Below are positions 51,587 to 59,379 of a stretch of 64,000 nucleotides of DNA, piece after piece; position 1 is the first letter of the stretch; the number at the start of each line of letters is the position of its first letter. A model generated the notes under the pieces. The model did no database searches. It was not told where the DNA came from and worked only from the letters and a program-made list of their open reading frames with translations. This stretch comes from Tamlana carrageenivorans (lineage in GTDB: Bacteria; Bacteroidota; Bacteroidia; Flavobacteriales; Flavobacteriaceae). The DNA is taken from assembly GCF_002893765.1 (NCBI RefSeq), contig NZ_CP025938.1, positions 2,108,001 through 2,172,000 on the forward strand, read 5' to 3'. Both the position numbers and the translations under genes were made by a program.

Positions 51587-52753
51587 ATGCCATTATTTAA
51601 CGTTTATCCGCTGTACGATGTAACACCAGTTTCAGGAAAAGGTGTTTATGTTTACGATAAGAATGGAACAGAGTATTTAGACCTCTATGGTGGGCATGCT
51701 GTGATCTCAATAGGGCACGCACACCCAAAATATGTAGAGGCTATTTCTTGTCAAGTATCCGAACTCGGATTTTATTCCAATGCCATCCAAAATCCGCTTC
51801 AGGTTCAATTGGCCGATAAGTTAGAAGCGCTTTCAGGTTGTAAAGATTACGAGTTGTTTTTGTGTAATTCTGGAGCAGAAGCTAATGAAAATGCTCTAAA
51901 ATTAGCGTCATTTAAAACAGGGAATTCTAGAGTTCTGGCGTTTAAAAATGGTTTTCACGGACGTACATCGGCTGCGGTTGCAGCGACCGATAATCCGGGT
52001 ATCGTTGCGCCAATTAATGCGCAACAAGAAGTGACTTTTCTTGAATTAGACGATATTGCTGGCGTAAAAGCCGAATTAGAAAAAGGGGATGTATGTGCTG
52101 TTATTGTTGAGTTTATTCAAGGCGTTGGGGGTCTGGATCAAGGCTCGGCTAAGTTTTTCAATGAAGTTGATAAACTTTGTAAAGCTAACAACACGTTTTT
52201 TATCGCCGATGAGGTGCAATCGGGATACGGACGTTCAGGTAAGTTTTTTGCTTTTCAGCATTATAATGTTACACCAGACATTATATCGATAGCAAAAGGT
52301 ATGGGTAACGGTTTCCCTATGGGAGGAATTTTAATCCACCCGAGTATAGAAGCTAAATTTGGTATGTTAGGTACCACTTTTGGCGGTAATCACTTGGCAT
52401 GTGCTGCTGGTTTATCGGTTTTAGAGGTTATTGAAGACCAAAAACTGATAGATAATGTGCAAGTGATGTCTGAGTATTTTATAAAAATCGCTAAAACCAT
52501 TCCGCAGATAAAAAATATTAAAGGAAAAGGTTTAATGCTCGGATTAGAATTTGACTTTGAAGTTGGCGACTTAAGAAAACGCTTAATTTATGAAAATCAT
52601 ATTTTTACTGGTGGTGCTTCAAACAAAAAATTATTAAGAATATTACCTCCGTTAACCGTTAGGAAAGAGCATATCAATATGTTTTTTGAAGCCCTAATTG
52701 AAGTGTTACCAGAGGTGGAATCTGCAGAGGAACTGCAGGCACAAAAAATTTAA
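51587..52753 (+). CDS. argD: N-acylornithine aminotransferase (class III)
   Basis: 388 residues. PLP-binding features are FLCNSGAEANENALKLA, FHGRTSAAVAATDNPG, DEVQSGYGRSGKFFAF and the Schiff-base lysine in SIAKGMGNGFPMGG. It transfers the amino group from glutamate to N-acylglutamate semialdehyde. proA starts 11 bp downstream. Confidence 0.93.
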   Translation: MPLFNVYPLYDVTPVSGKGVYVYDKNGTEYLDLYGGHAVISIGHAHPKYVEAISCQVSELGFYSNAIQNPLQVQLADKLEALSGCKDYELFLCNSGAEANENALKLASFKTGNSRVLAFKNGFHGRTSAAVAATDNPGIVAPINAQQEVTFLELDDIAGVKAELEKGDVCAVIVEFIQGVGGLDQGSAKFFNEVDKLCKANNTFFIADEVQSGYGRSGKFFAFQHYNVTPDIISIAKGMGNGFPMGGILIHPSIEAKFGMLGTTFGGNHLACAAGLSVLEVIEDQKLIDNVQVMSEYFIKIAKTIPQIKNIKGKGLMLGLEFDFEVGDLRKRLIYENHIFTGGASNKKLLRILPPLTVRKEHINMFFEALIEVLPEVESAEELQAQKI

Positions 52754-52764
52754 AAAAAAGAAAA

Positions 52765-53961
52765 ATGAACACTTTATTAACTATAGAAACAAGAAACGCA
52801 GTACTGCTTAAAATGGGCGTGCTATTAGAAAAGGAACGAGAAACTATAATTAATATCAATAAAGAAGATTTAGAGGCTTATAAAGGCGATGATATTTCAA
52901 TGTACGATCGTTTAAAAGTTGACGATTCGAAGGTCGATGAAATGATTAAGTCGGTAACCCATTTAGCTTCACAAGACGACCCCGTTGGCGTAGAACGCTT
53001 TGCTTTTAAACATGATAATGGCATGCAGGTTTACAATAAAACAGCATCGTTTGGAACCGTTCTAATCATATATGAATCTCGTCCTGATGTTACAGTTGAA
53101 GCTGCAGGAATCGCATTTAAATCTGGAAATAAAATTTTACTAAAAGGCGGAAAGGAATCTTTACGTTCAAACTTAAAAATTGTTGAATTGTGGCACGAGG
53201 CTTTAAAAGCGAATGGTGCTTCTACCCATTGGGTAGAGTATTTACAATTCAACAGAGAGGAAACCCAAGCTTTCTTGGAAAATCCAACTCAAAAAGTAGA
53301 TTTAATGGTGCCTAGAGGTGGCGAACGTTTAATCGCTTTCGTAAAAAAACATGCCAACTGCCCTGTTATTATTAGTGGTAGAGGAAACAATTTTGTGTAT
53401 GTACACCCTAAAGCCGATTTAGATATCGCTATGGATGTGATTATTAACGGAAAAACAGCAAAAATTTCAGCTTGTAACGCCGTAGATAAAGTTTTAATTG
53501 ATGAAAATCTTCCTGAAAAAGAGGCTTTCATGAAACGCTTAATTTCTAAATTAAAGGCATTTGATGTTGAAATTTTAGGTGATGAAAAAACGGCTAAATA
53601 CGATGAAATTAGTCAGTTTGAATCTGATGATATCTGGTATGAAGAGTTCCTAGATTACAAAATCGTTATAGGAGAAATTGCTGGAGTTGAAGATACCATC
53701 GCCATGATTAATAAATATTCAGGAGGTCACTCGGCATCAATCATCACTACCGATGAAGCTGTTGCTAAAACCTTTATGGAAAATGTAGATACGGCTGCCG
53801 TATATCACAACGTCTCAACACGATTTACCGATGGTAGTCAGTTAGGTTTAGGTGGTGAGTTGGCTATCAGTACCGATAAGTTACACCAACGTGGCCCAAT
53901 TGGTTTACAGCATTTAGTAACCAATAAGTGGTATGTTCATGGTAACGGACAAATAAGATAA
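52765..53961 (+). CDS. proA: Glutamate-5-semialdehyde dehydrogenase (gamma-glutamyl phosphate reductase)
   Basis: 398 residues, ALDH superfamily. The cofactor region is FGTVLIIYESRPDVTVEAAG, and the catalytic cysteine is in KTAKISACNAVDKVLI. FTDGSQLGLGGELAIST and QRGPIGLQHLVTNKWYVHG are ProA signatures. It reduces glutamyl phosphate to glutamate semialdehyde in proline synthesis. Unusually, it sits between argD and the remaining arginine genes, upstream of proB. A strong inverted repeat separates the two pro genes. Confidence 0.95.
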   Translation: MNTLLTIETRNAVLLKMGVLLEKERETIININKEDLEAYKGDDISMYDRLKVDDSKVDEMIKSVTHLASQDDPVGVERFAFKHDNGMQVYNKTASFGTVLIIYESRPDVTVEAAGIAFKSGNKILLKGGKESLRSNLKIVELWHEALKANGASTHWVEYLQFNREETQAFLENPTQKVDLMVPRGGERLIAFVKKHANCPVIISGRGNNFVYVHPKADLDIAMDVIINGKTAKISACNAVDKVLIDENLPEKEAFMKRLISKLKAFDVEILGDEKTAKYDEISQFESDDIWYEEFLDYKIVIGEIAGVEDTIAMINKYSGGHSASIITTDEAVAKTFMENVDTAAVYHNVSTRFTDGSQLGLGGELAISTDKLHQRGPIGLQHLVTNKWYVHGNGQIR

Positions 53962-53997
53962 GTATGCCTGGGCATACCAGCAAAAAAAAATAAGCGT

Positions 53998-54038
53998 CCA
54001 CTTGTGGTAAGATCAATTTTTAAAATTATCACAAGTGG
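53998..54038. repeat. Inverted repeat CCACTTGTG...CACAAGTGG between proA and proB
   Basis: A perfect 9-bp stem with a 23-nt AT-rich loop, partly extended by outer bases, ends 12 bp before the proB ATG. A second small hairpin, GTATGC-CTGG-GCATAC, is at 53962-53977. A weak terminator, an RNA processing site or a translational control element are all possible. Confidence 0.7.
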
Positions 54039-54050
54039 CGTTTTAAATAA

Positions 54051-54815
54051 ATGAAGAAAAAACGCATTTTATTAAAAGTAGGGTCCAATACGCTTACCAA
54101 GGAAACCGATAATATTTCTAGAGGTAAAATTGAAGATATTGCCAGTCAAATCGCGCAGCTTCAAGACCGATACGAATTTATAATTGTAAGTTCAGGGGCT
54201 ATTGCTGTGGCGAAACAGTTTGTAAAACTAGAAAGCCAGCGAGAAGAATTATTCGTTAAACAGGCTTTAGCATCTATTGGGCAACCGCATTTAATTCGTA
54301 TTTATCAAGAAATTTTTAGGGAATATGGTCTGTTAAGTTCCCAGTGTTTGTTGTCTTATTCCGATTTCGAGAAACAGGAAAGTAAAATAAACATTGTGAA
54401 TACTATAAACGTTTTGGTTAACAACAACTACATTCCTATCATTAATGAAAATGATACGGTGGCTACCGACGAAATTAAATTTGGAGATAACGACAAACTA
54501 GGCGCGTTAACGGCATCACTTTTAGACGTCGATTTGTTTATCATAGCAACCAATACCAACGGCATATATACCAAAGCTTCATTTGAAAATAACACTCCAG
54601 AAACCATTTCAGAGGTTGTCGATTTCGATGCTTTAAAAGCCGAAGTTGTAAACTCAAAATCTACGCATGGTAGTGGTGGTATGGCTTCAAAAGTAGAAGC
54701 AGCAGCATTAGCCAAAAACACAAAAATAGAAACTTGGATTGTAAACGGACTCGAAGATCATTTCATCATTAATGCGATGGAAAACAAAGTAGCATTTACC
54801 AAAATAAAAGCATAG
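54051..54815 (+). CDS. proB: Glutamate 5-kinase, kinase domain only
   Basis: 254 residues, so the C-terminal PUA domain of E. coli ProB (367 residues) is absent. The amino-acid-kinase fold has ILLKVGSNTLTK, IIVSSGAIAVAKQF, NENDTVATDEIKFGDNDKLGA and GSGGMASKVEAAALA. It phosphorylates glutamate for ProA. It is followed 4 bp on by argF'. Confidence 0.93.
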   Translation: MKKKRILLKVGSNTLTKETDNISRGKIEDIASQIAQLQDRYEFIIVSSGAIAVAKQFVKLESQREELFVKQALASIGQPHLIRIYQEIFREYGLLSSQCLLSYSDFEKQESKINIVNTINVLVNNNYIPIINENDTVATDEIKFGDNDKLGALTASLLDVDLFIIATNTNGIYTKASFENNTPETISEVVDFDALKAEVVNSKSTHGSGGMASKVEAAALAKNTKIETWIVNGLEDHFIINAMENKVAFTKIKA

Positions 54816-54819
54816 TAAT

Positions 54820-55758
54820 ATGAAAAATTACACATCCATAAACGATATTGATAACATCAAGGCATGGATTGAAGAAGCTAAAGCTTTAAAGCAGAATCCC
54901 CTTAAAAATGTTGAACTCGGTAAACACAAAACCTTAGGTTTATTGTTTTTTAACTCTAGTTTGCGTACACGTTTAAGTACGCAAAAAGCGGCATTAAATT
55001 TAGGTATGGATCCTATAGTGATGAATGTTTCTGGCGATGCTTGGGGAATCGAATTTGAAGATGGTACGGTAATGAATGGTAACACAGCAGAACATATAAA
55101 AGAAGCCGCTGCCGTGGTGTCGCAATATTGTGATATTATTGCTGTAAGAGCTTTTCCAACCTTAACCGATAAGGTTAAAGATGAAAGCGAGCAGGTTTTA
55201 AAAGCCTTCGTAAAACACGCTTCGGTACCTGTGGTGAATATGGAAAGTGCTACAGGACATCCACTACAAGCTTTAACAGATGCGATAACCATTTCAGAGC
55301 ATACCAAAAAAGATAAACCTAAAGTGGTTTTAAGTTGGGCGCCTCATATTAAAGCGTTACCGCATGCCGTAGGAAATAGTTTTGTTCAAGCCATGCAAAA
55401 AATGGATGTGGATTTTGTGATTGCAAATCCAGAGGGTTATAATTTAAGTCCGGAGATCACTAAAGATACGCCTATTGTTCACAGTCAGGAAGAAGCATTT
55501 AAGGATGCCGATTTCGTTTATGTTAAGAATTGGAGTTCCTACAACGATTATGGCAAAGTGTTAAATACAGACCCCAATTGGACCATCACAAAAGAAAAAT
55601 TAGGTGATGCCAAATTTATGCACTGTTTACCGGTAAGACGTAATCTTATTGTGGAAGATGCCGTTTTAGATAGCGATAACTCATTGGTGATTCAGCAAGC
55701 TAATAACAGAACCTACGCTGCACAATTGGTACTTAAAAAAATATTAGAAAATGGCTAA
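54820..55758 (+). CDS. argF': N-acylornithine carbamoyltransferase, probably N-succinylornithine type
   Basis: 312 residues. The carbamoyl-phosphate loop reads FNSSLRTRLSTQKA instead of the STRTR of normal OTCases, and FMHCLPVRRNLIV is the typical C-terminal block; both mark the acetyl/succinylornithine branch. From recalled structural work, Pro90 of the Bacteroides fragilis enzyme prefers succinylornithine, whereas Glu at this place prefers acetylornithine. Here the site reads MNGNTAEHIKEA with A90, not Glu, which favours succinylornithine. It overlaps argB by 8 nt. Confidence 0.88.
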   Translation: MKNYTSINDIDNIKAWIEEAKALKQNPLKNVELGKHKTLGLLFFNSSLRTRLSTQKAALNLGMDPIVMNVSGDAWGIEFEDGTVMNGNTAEHIKEAAAVVSQYCDIIAVRAFPTLTDKVKDESEQVLKAFVKHASVPVVNMESATGHPLQALTDAITISEHTKKDKPKVVLSWAPHIKALPHAVGNSFVQAMQKMDVDFVIANPEGYNLSPEITKDTPIVHSQEEAFKDADFVYVKNWSSYNDYGKVLNTDPNWTITKEKLGDAKFMHCLPVRRNLIVEDAVLDSDNSLVIQQANNRTYAAQLVLKKILENG

Positions 55759-56533
55759 AGAGAAATTATCAGTAGTAAAAATTGGTGGGAATGTTATAGA
55801 AAATCCAGAGGCTTTAGCGACTTTTTTAGAGCAGTTTTCAGAATTAGAAGGGAAGAAAGTTTTAGTGCATGGCGGCGGAAAACGTGCCACACACATCGCT
55901 TCAAAGTTAGGGATTGAATCTCAAATGGTGAATGGTCGTCGTATTACCGATGCCGAAACCTTAGAAGTGATTACTATGGTTTATGGCGGATTAGTAAACA
56001 AAAATATTGTGGCTCAGCTGCAAAGTTTGGATACCGATGCCATTGGTTTAACAGGCGCAGATATTAATAGTATCGCTTCAAAAAAACGTCCGGTAAAAGA
56101 GATAGACTATGGTTTTGTTGGTGATGTTAAAAAAGTAAATCACATAAGCATTAATAAACTTATTGAAGCTGATTTTACACCTGTTTTTTGTGCCATTACG
56201 CATGATGAAAACGGACAACTATTCAATACCAATGCCGATACTATTGCTTCAGAATTAGCGATTGGGCTATCAAAATTATATCGAGTAGAACTGGTATACT
56301 GTTTTGATAAAAACGGTGTACTTATGGAAGTTGATGATGATAACTCGGTTATCGATTTTATGGATTCTGGTACCTACGAAATATTGAAGCATAAAGGTGT
56401 TTTTCATGATGGGATGCTTCCTAAATTAGAGAACTGTTACCACGCTATTGAAGCCGGTGTGTCTAGGGTTTTTATTGGAAATCCAAGTATTATTAGTAAC
56501 AAGAATCAAAAGTTTACCACCTTATTTTTATGA
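55751..56533 (+). CDS. argB: N-acylglutamate kinase
   Basis: 260 residues, amino-acid-kinase fold. VVKIGGNVIENPEAL, LVHGGGKRATHIA, NGRRITDAETLEVITMVYGG and FHDGMLPKLENC are the ATP and acylglutamate sites. It phosphorylates the acylglutamate made by the first gene. It lacks the N-terminal helix typical of arginine-inhibited hexameric forms, so feedback may act elsewhere, for example through the leader. It overlaps argE by 4 nt (ATGA). Confidence 0.94.
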   Translation: MAKEKLSVVKIGGNVIENPEALATFLEQFSELEGKKVLVHGGGKRATHIASKLGIESQMVNGRRITDAETLEVITMVYGGLVNKNIVAQLQSLDTDAIGLTGADINSIASKKRPVKEIDYGFVGDVKKVNHISINKLIEADFTPVFCAITHDENGQLFNTNADTIASELAIGLSKLYRVELVYCFDKNGVLMEVDDDNSVIDFMDSGTYEILKHKGVFHDGMLPKLENCYHAIEAGVSRVFIGNPSIISNKNQKFTTLFL

Positions 56534-57591
56534 TAGAGCAGTTAACACAAGACGCCATTGCTTTACTAAAAAAGCTCATCGAAACCCAGTCTTTTTCTTC
56601 CGAAGAAGAACAGACAGCAGGGCATATCGAAGCATGGTTTACAAATCACAATATCGATTATAATCGTACTAAAAATAACATTTGGGCGCTTAACAAACAC
56701 TTTGATGAGAGCAAGCCAACCTTGTTGCTAAACTCACATCACGATACGGTAAAACCCAATTCGGCGTATACCAAAGATCCGTTTAAAGCCATTGTTGAAG
56801 ATGGAAAATTATATGGGTTAGGAAGTAACGATGCCGGCGGTTGTTTGGTGTCGCTTATGGCCACCTTTGTGTATTTTTATAATCACGAAAACTTAAAATA
56901 CAATTTGGTTATTGTCGCTTCCGCGGAAGAAGAAAGCAGTGGTCCAAACGGACTAAACAGTATGCTTCCTATCATTCCTAAAGTGGATGTGGCAATTGTG
57001 GGTGAACCTACTTTGATGAATTTAGCTGTTGCTGAAAAAGGATTAGTTGTTTTTGACGCCGTGGTTGAGGGTACACCAAGTCATGCCGCGCATCCAAATG
57101 ATGATAATGCCCTTTATAACAGTATTGAAGCCCTGCAATGGTTTAAAGATTACAAGTTTGAAAAGAGCTCTGAAGCTTTAGGAGACGTGAAACTAACGGT
57201 AACTCAAATTAATGCGGGTGCACAGCATAATGTAGTGCCTGGTCATGTGGATATGGTTGTTGATGTGCGTGTGAACGATGCTTACTCTAATGCCGAGATT
57301 GCTGAGATTTTACAAAGTCAGGCGCCAGTAACACGAATTATACCACGTAGTTTACGTTTGAACTCTTCATGCATTCCTATGGATCACGATTTGGTAAAAG
57401 CAGGAATCGCAATGGGAAGAACGACTTACGGGTCGCCAACTTTATCCGATCAAGCAGTATTAAGCTGTTCGTCCTTAAAATTAGGCCCTGGAGATAGTAC
57501 GAGATCTCATTCGGCTGATGAATTTATTTATATTAGTGAAATAGAAGAAGGGGTTAAAATATATGTTGAATTACTTGAGAGGGTGATGTAA
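56530..57591 (+). CDS. argE: N-acylcitrulline/ornithine deacylase, M20 family
   Basis: 353 residues. Zinc ligands and the general base are visible in LLNSHHDTVKP, LGSNDAGGCLV, ASAEEESSG and IVGEPT, with a final His in TRSHSADEF. Because the operon uses an acylornithine carbamoyltransferase, this enzyme would remove the acyl group from acylcitrulline instead of acylornithine. A CTTCCGCGGAAG palindrome lies inside the gene at 56918-56929. argH follows after 389 bp of non-coding DNA. Confidence 0.9.
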   Translation: MIEQLTQDAIALLKKLIETQSFSSEEEQTAGHIEAWFTNHNIDYNRTKNNIWALNKHFDESKPTLLLNSHHDTVKPNSAYTKDPFKAIVEDGKLYGLGSNDAGGCLVSLMATFVYFYNHENLKYNLVIVASAEEESSGPNGLNSMLPIIPKVDVAIVGEPTLMNLAVAEKGLVVFDAVVEGTPSHAAHPNDDNALYNSIEALQWFKDYKFEKSSEALGDVKLTVTQINAGAQHNVVPGHVDMVVDVRVNDAYSNAEIAEILQSQAPVTRIIPRSLRLNSSCIPMDHDLVKAGIAMGRTTYGSPTLSDQAVLSCSSLKLGPGDSTRSHSADEFIYISEIEEGVKIYVELLERVM

Positions 57592-57980
57592 GTGAGGAAT
57601 AGCAGAGTTTCAAGGTGAAAGGGTTACGAAGTAGGACGGGAGACAGAAGTCGGGAGACGGAAGAATCAAGAGTCAGGAATTAAGAGTAAATGATAAAGAG
57701 GTAGGTTTCTTGTCGTTTCAGAAAAAACACCTAAATCATGATTAAATAAATCAACGAGCAACTAATCACAAATAGAAGCGTACAGTCACTCTGAGCTTGT
57801 CGAAGAGGTAACGAAGTTATATAAAATTAATTATCGGTTTTAAAACTGAAAACGGATTAAAGGAGGATTAAAAGTTAGGTGTAACGTGGTAGAGAGAAAA
57901 TATGATGGTCTATCTCAATTAAAGTTTTTCACTCACGATTAAACACTTCAACAAATACACAAATACACAAATCAAAAAAA
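57592..57980. other. argE-argH spacer with short repeats
   Basis: 389 bp without a gene. The first part has purine-rich near-repeats (CGGGAGACAGAAG, then CGGGAGACGGAAG near 57639-57663). A REP-like string, CACTCTGAGCTTGTCGAAGAG, lies at 57787-57807 and shares its core with 19806-19864. No promoter box was found before argH. Confidence 0.6.
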
Positions 57981-59255
57981 ATGAAACTTTGGGATAAAGG
58001 CATATCAATAGATAAAAAAATAGAGCAATTTACTATTGGAAACGATCGAGAAATAGATATTCATATTTCAAAATACGATGTTATTGCATCGCGTGCGCAT
58101 GCCATAATGCTTCAAAAAATTGGTATTCTTTCTGAAGAAGAATTGGGAAAATTGCTTTCTGGACTTCAGGTTTTAGCCAATCAAATTGAAGATGGAACTT
58201 TTGTTATCGACGAACAGTTTGAAGACGTACATTCTAAAATTGAATTTGAATTAACGAAGTCTTTAGGTGATGTCGGTAAAAAAATCCACACGGCACGTTC
58301 TAGAAACGATCAAGTTTTAGTGGCCCTTCATTTGTATTTTAAAGAAGAGTTGCAAGCTGTAAAATCCAAAACCAAAACACTTTTTGATACCTTAATTAAT
58401 CAGGCGGAGACTTATAAAGATAAGGTGCTTCCTGGCTATACGCATTTACAAGTGGCTATGCCATCATCATTCGGGTTATGGTTTTCAGCCTATGCCGAAT
58501 TAATGATTGATGATGTGTTTTTATTAGATGCCGCCATAAAAACGGTGGATCAAAATCCGCTAGGTTCGGCAGCGGGTTACGGCAGTTCTTTTCCTATCGA
58601 TCGCGAGGTTACCACTAAAGAAATGGACTTTGCCACTCTAAAATACAACGTTGTTGCCGCGCAAATGGGACGAGGTAAAAACGAACGCACCATTGCTGCT
58701 GCTTTAGGTAGTTTGGCAAATACTATGGCGCGTTTTGCTATGGATACCTGCTTGTATATGAGTCAGAATTTCGGGTTTATTTCCTTTCCAGACGAGTTAA
58801 CTACAGGAAGTAGCATCATGCCGCATAAAAAGAATCCTGATGTGTTTGAGTTAATCCGCGGGAAATGTAATAAAATACAAGCCTTGCAAAGTGAAATGAT
58901 ATTAATAACCAACAACTTGCCTAGTGGTTATCACCGCGATTTTCAGTTATTAAAAGAAAATATTATTGCGGCTTTTGAGGATATTAAAGACATTTTGGAT
59001 ATTTTTAATTATTCGATTCAACAAATTATTGTGAAAGATATCGATATCAACGACGATAAATACAAATACTTATTTACAGTAGATAACATTAATACCTTAG
59101 TAGTAGAAGGACAAACTTTTAGAGAAGCCTATCAAAAAATTGGGGGTCAAGTGCAAGATGGTACCTATGTGCCAGACACATCTAAAAAACACACCCATGT
59201 TGGAAGTATTCATAATTTATGCTTAGATAAAATTCGCGATAAGTTTCCTGGGTAG
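57981..59255 (+). CDS. argH: Argininosuccinate lyase
   Basis: 424 residues, fumarase/aspartase superfamily. HTARSRNDQVLVALH, GYTHLQVAMPSS and TTGSSIMPHKKNPDVFELIRGK (with the catalytic serine loop) are all typical. It splits argininosuccinate into arginine and fumarate, the last step of the pathway. It is separated from the operon body by a repeat-bearing spacer. Confidence 0.95.
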   Translation: MKLWDKGISIDKKIEQFTIGNDREIDIHISKYDVIASRAHAIMLQKIGILSEEELGKLLSGLQVLANQIEDGTFVIDEQFEDVHSKIEFELTKSLGDVGKKIHTARSRNDQVLVALHLYFKEELQAVKSKTKTLFDTLINQAETYKDKVLPGYTHLQVAMPSSFGLWFSAYAELMIDDVFLLDAAIKTVDQNPLGSAAGYGSSFPIDREVTTKEMDFATLKYNVVAAQMGRGKNERTIAAALGSLANTMARFAMDTCLYMSQNFGFISFPDELTTGSSIMPHKKNPDVFELIRGKCNKIQALQSEMILITNNLPSGYHRDFQLLKENIIAAFEDIKDILDIFNYSIQQIIVKDIDINDDKYKYLFTVDNINTLVVEGQTFREAYQKIGGQVQDGTYVPDTSKKHTHVGSIHNLCLDKIRDKFPG

Positions 59256-59367
59256 ATCGTAATTGTTGAAAATAGGTTTTTTTATTGTTTATTTATTGTC
59301 GTAGGCTTAGTTTTGATAGACAAGCATACAGCTTAAAAAAAATGAGCAGTAGAGAAAAAGAATAAAC

Positions 59368-59375
59368 TATTTTTG
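59368..59375 (+). promoter_or_regulatory. Putative -7 box TATTTTTG abutting the trkH start
   Basis: TATTTTTG fits TAnnTTTG but ends only 4 nt before the trkH ATG, so a transcript started from it would be leaderless. A chance match is possible. Confidence 0.35.
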
Positions 59376-59379
59376 AGCA

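Noticed and set aside
54828..55307. Minus-strand frame of 159 codons inside argF'
   Set aside because: It lies wholly opposite a clear carbamoyltransferase gene and has no family features.
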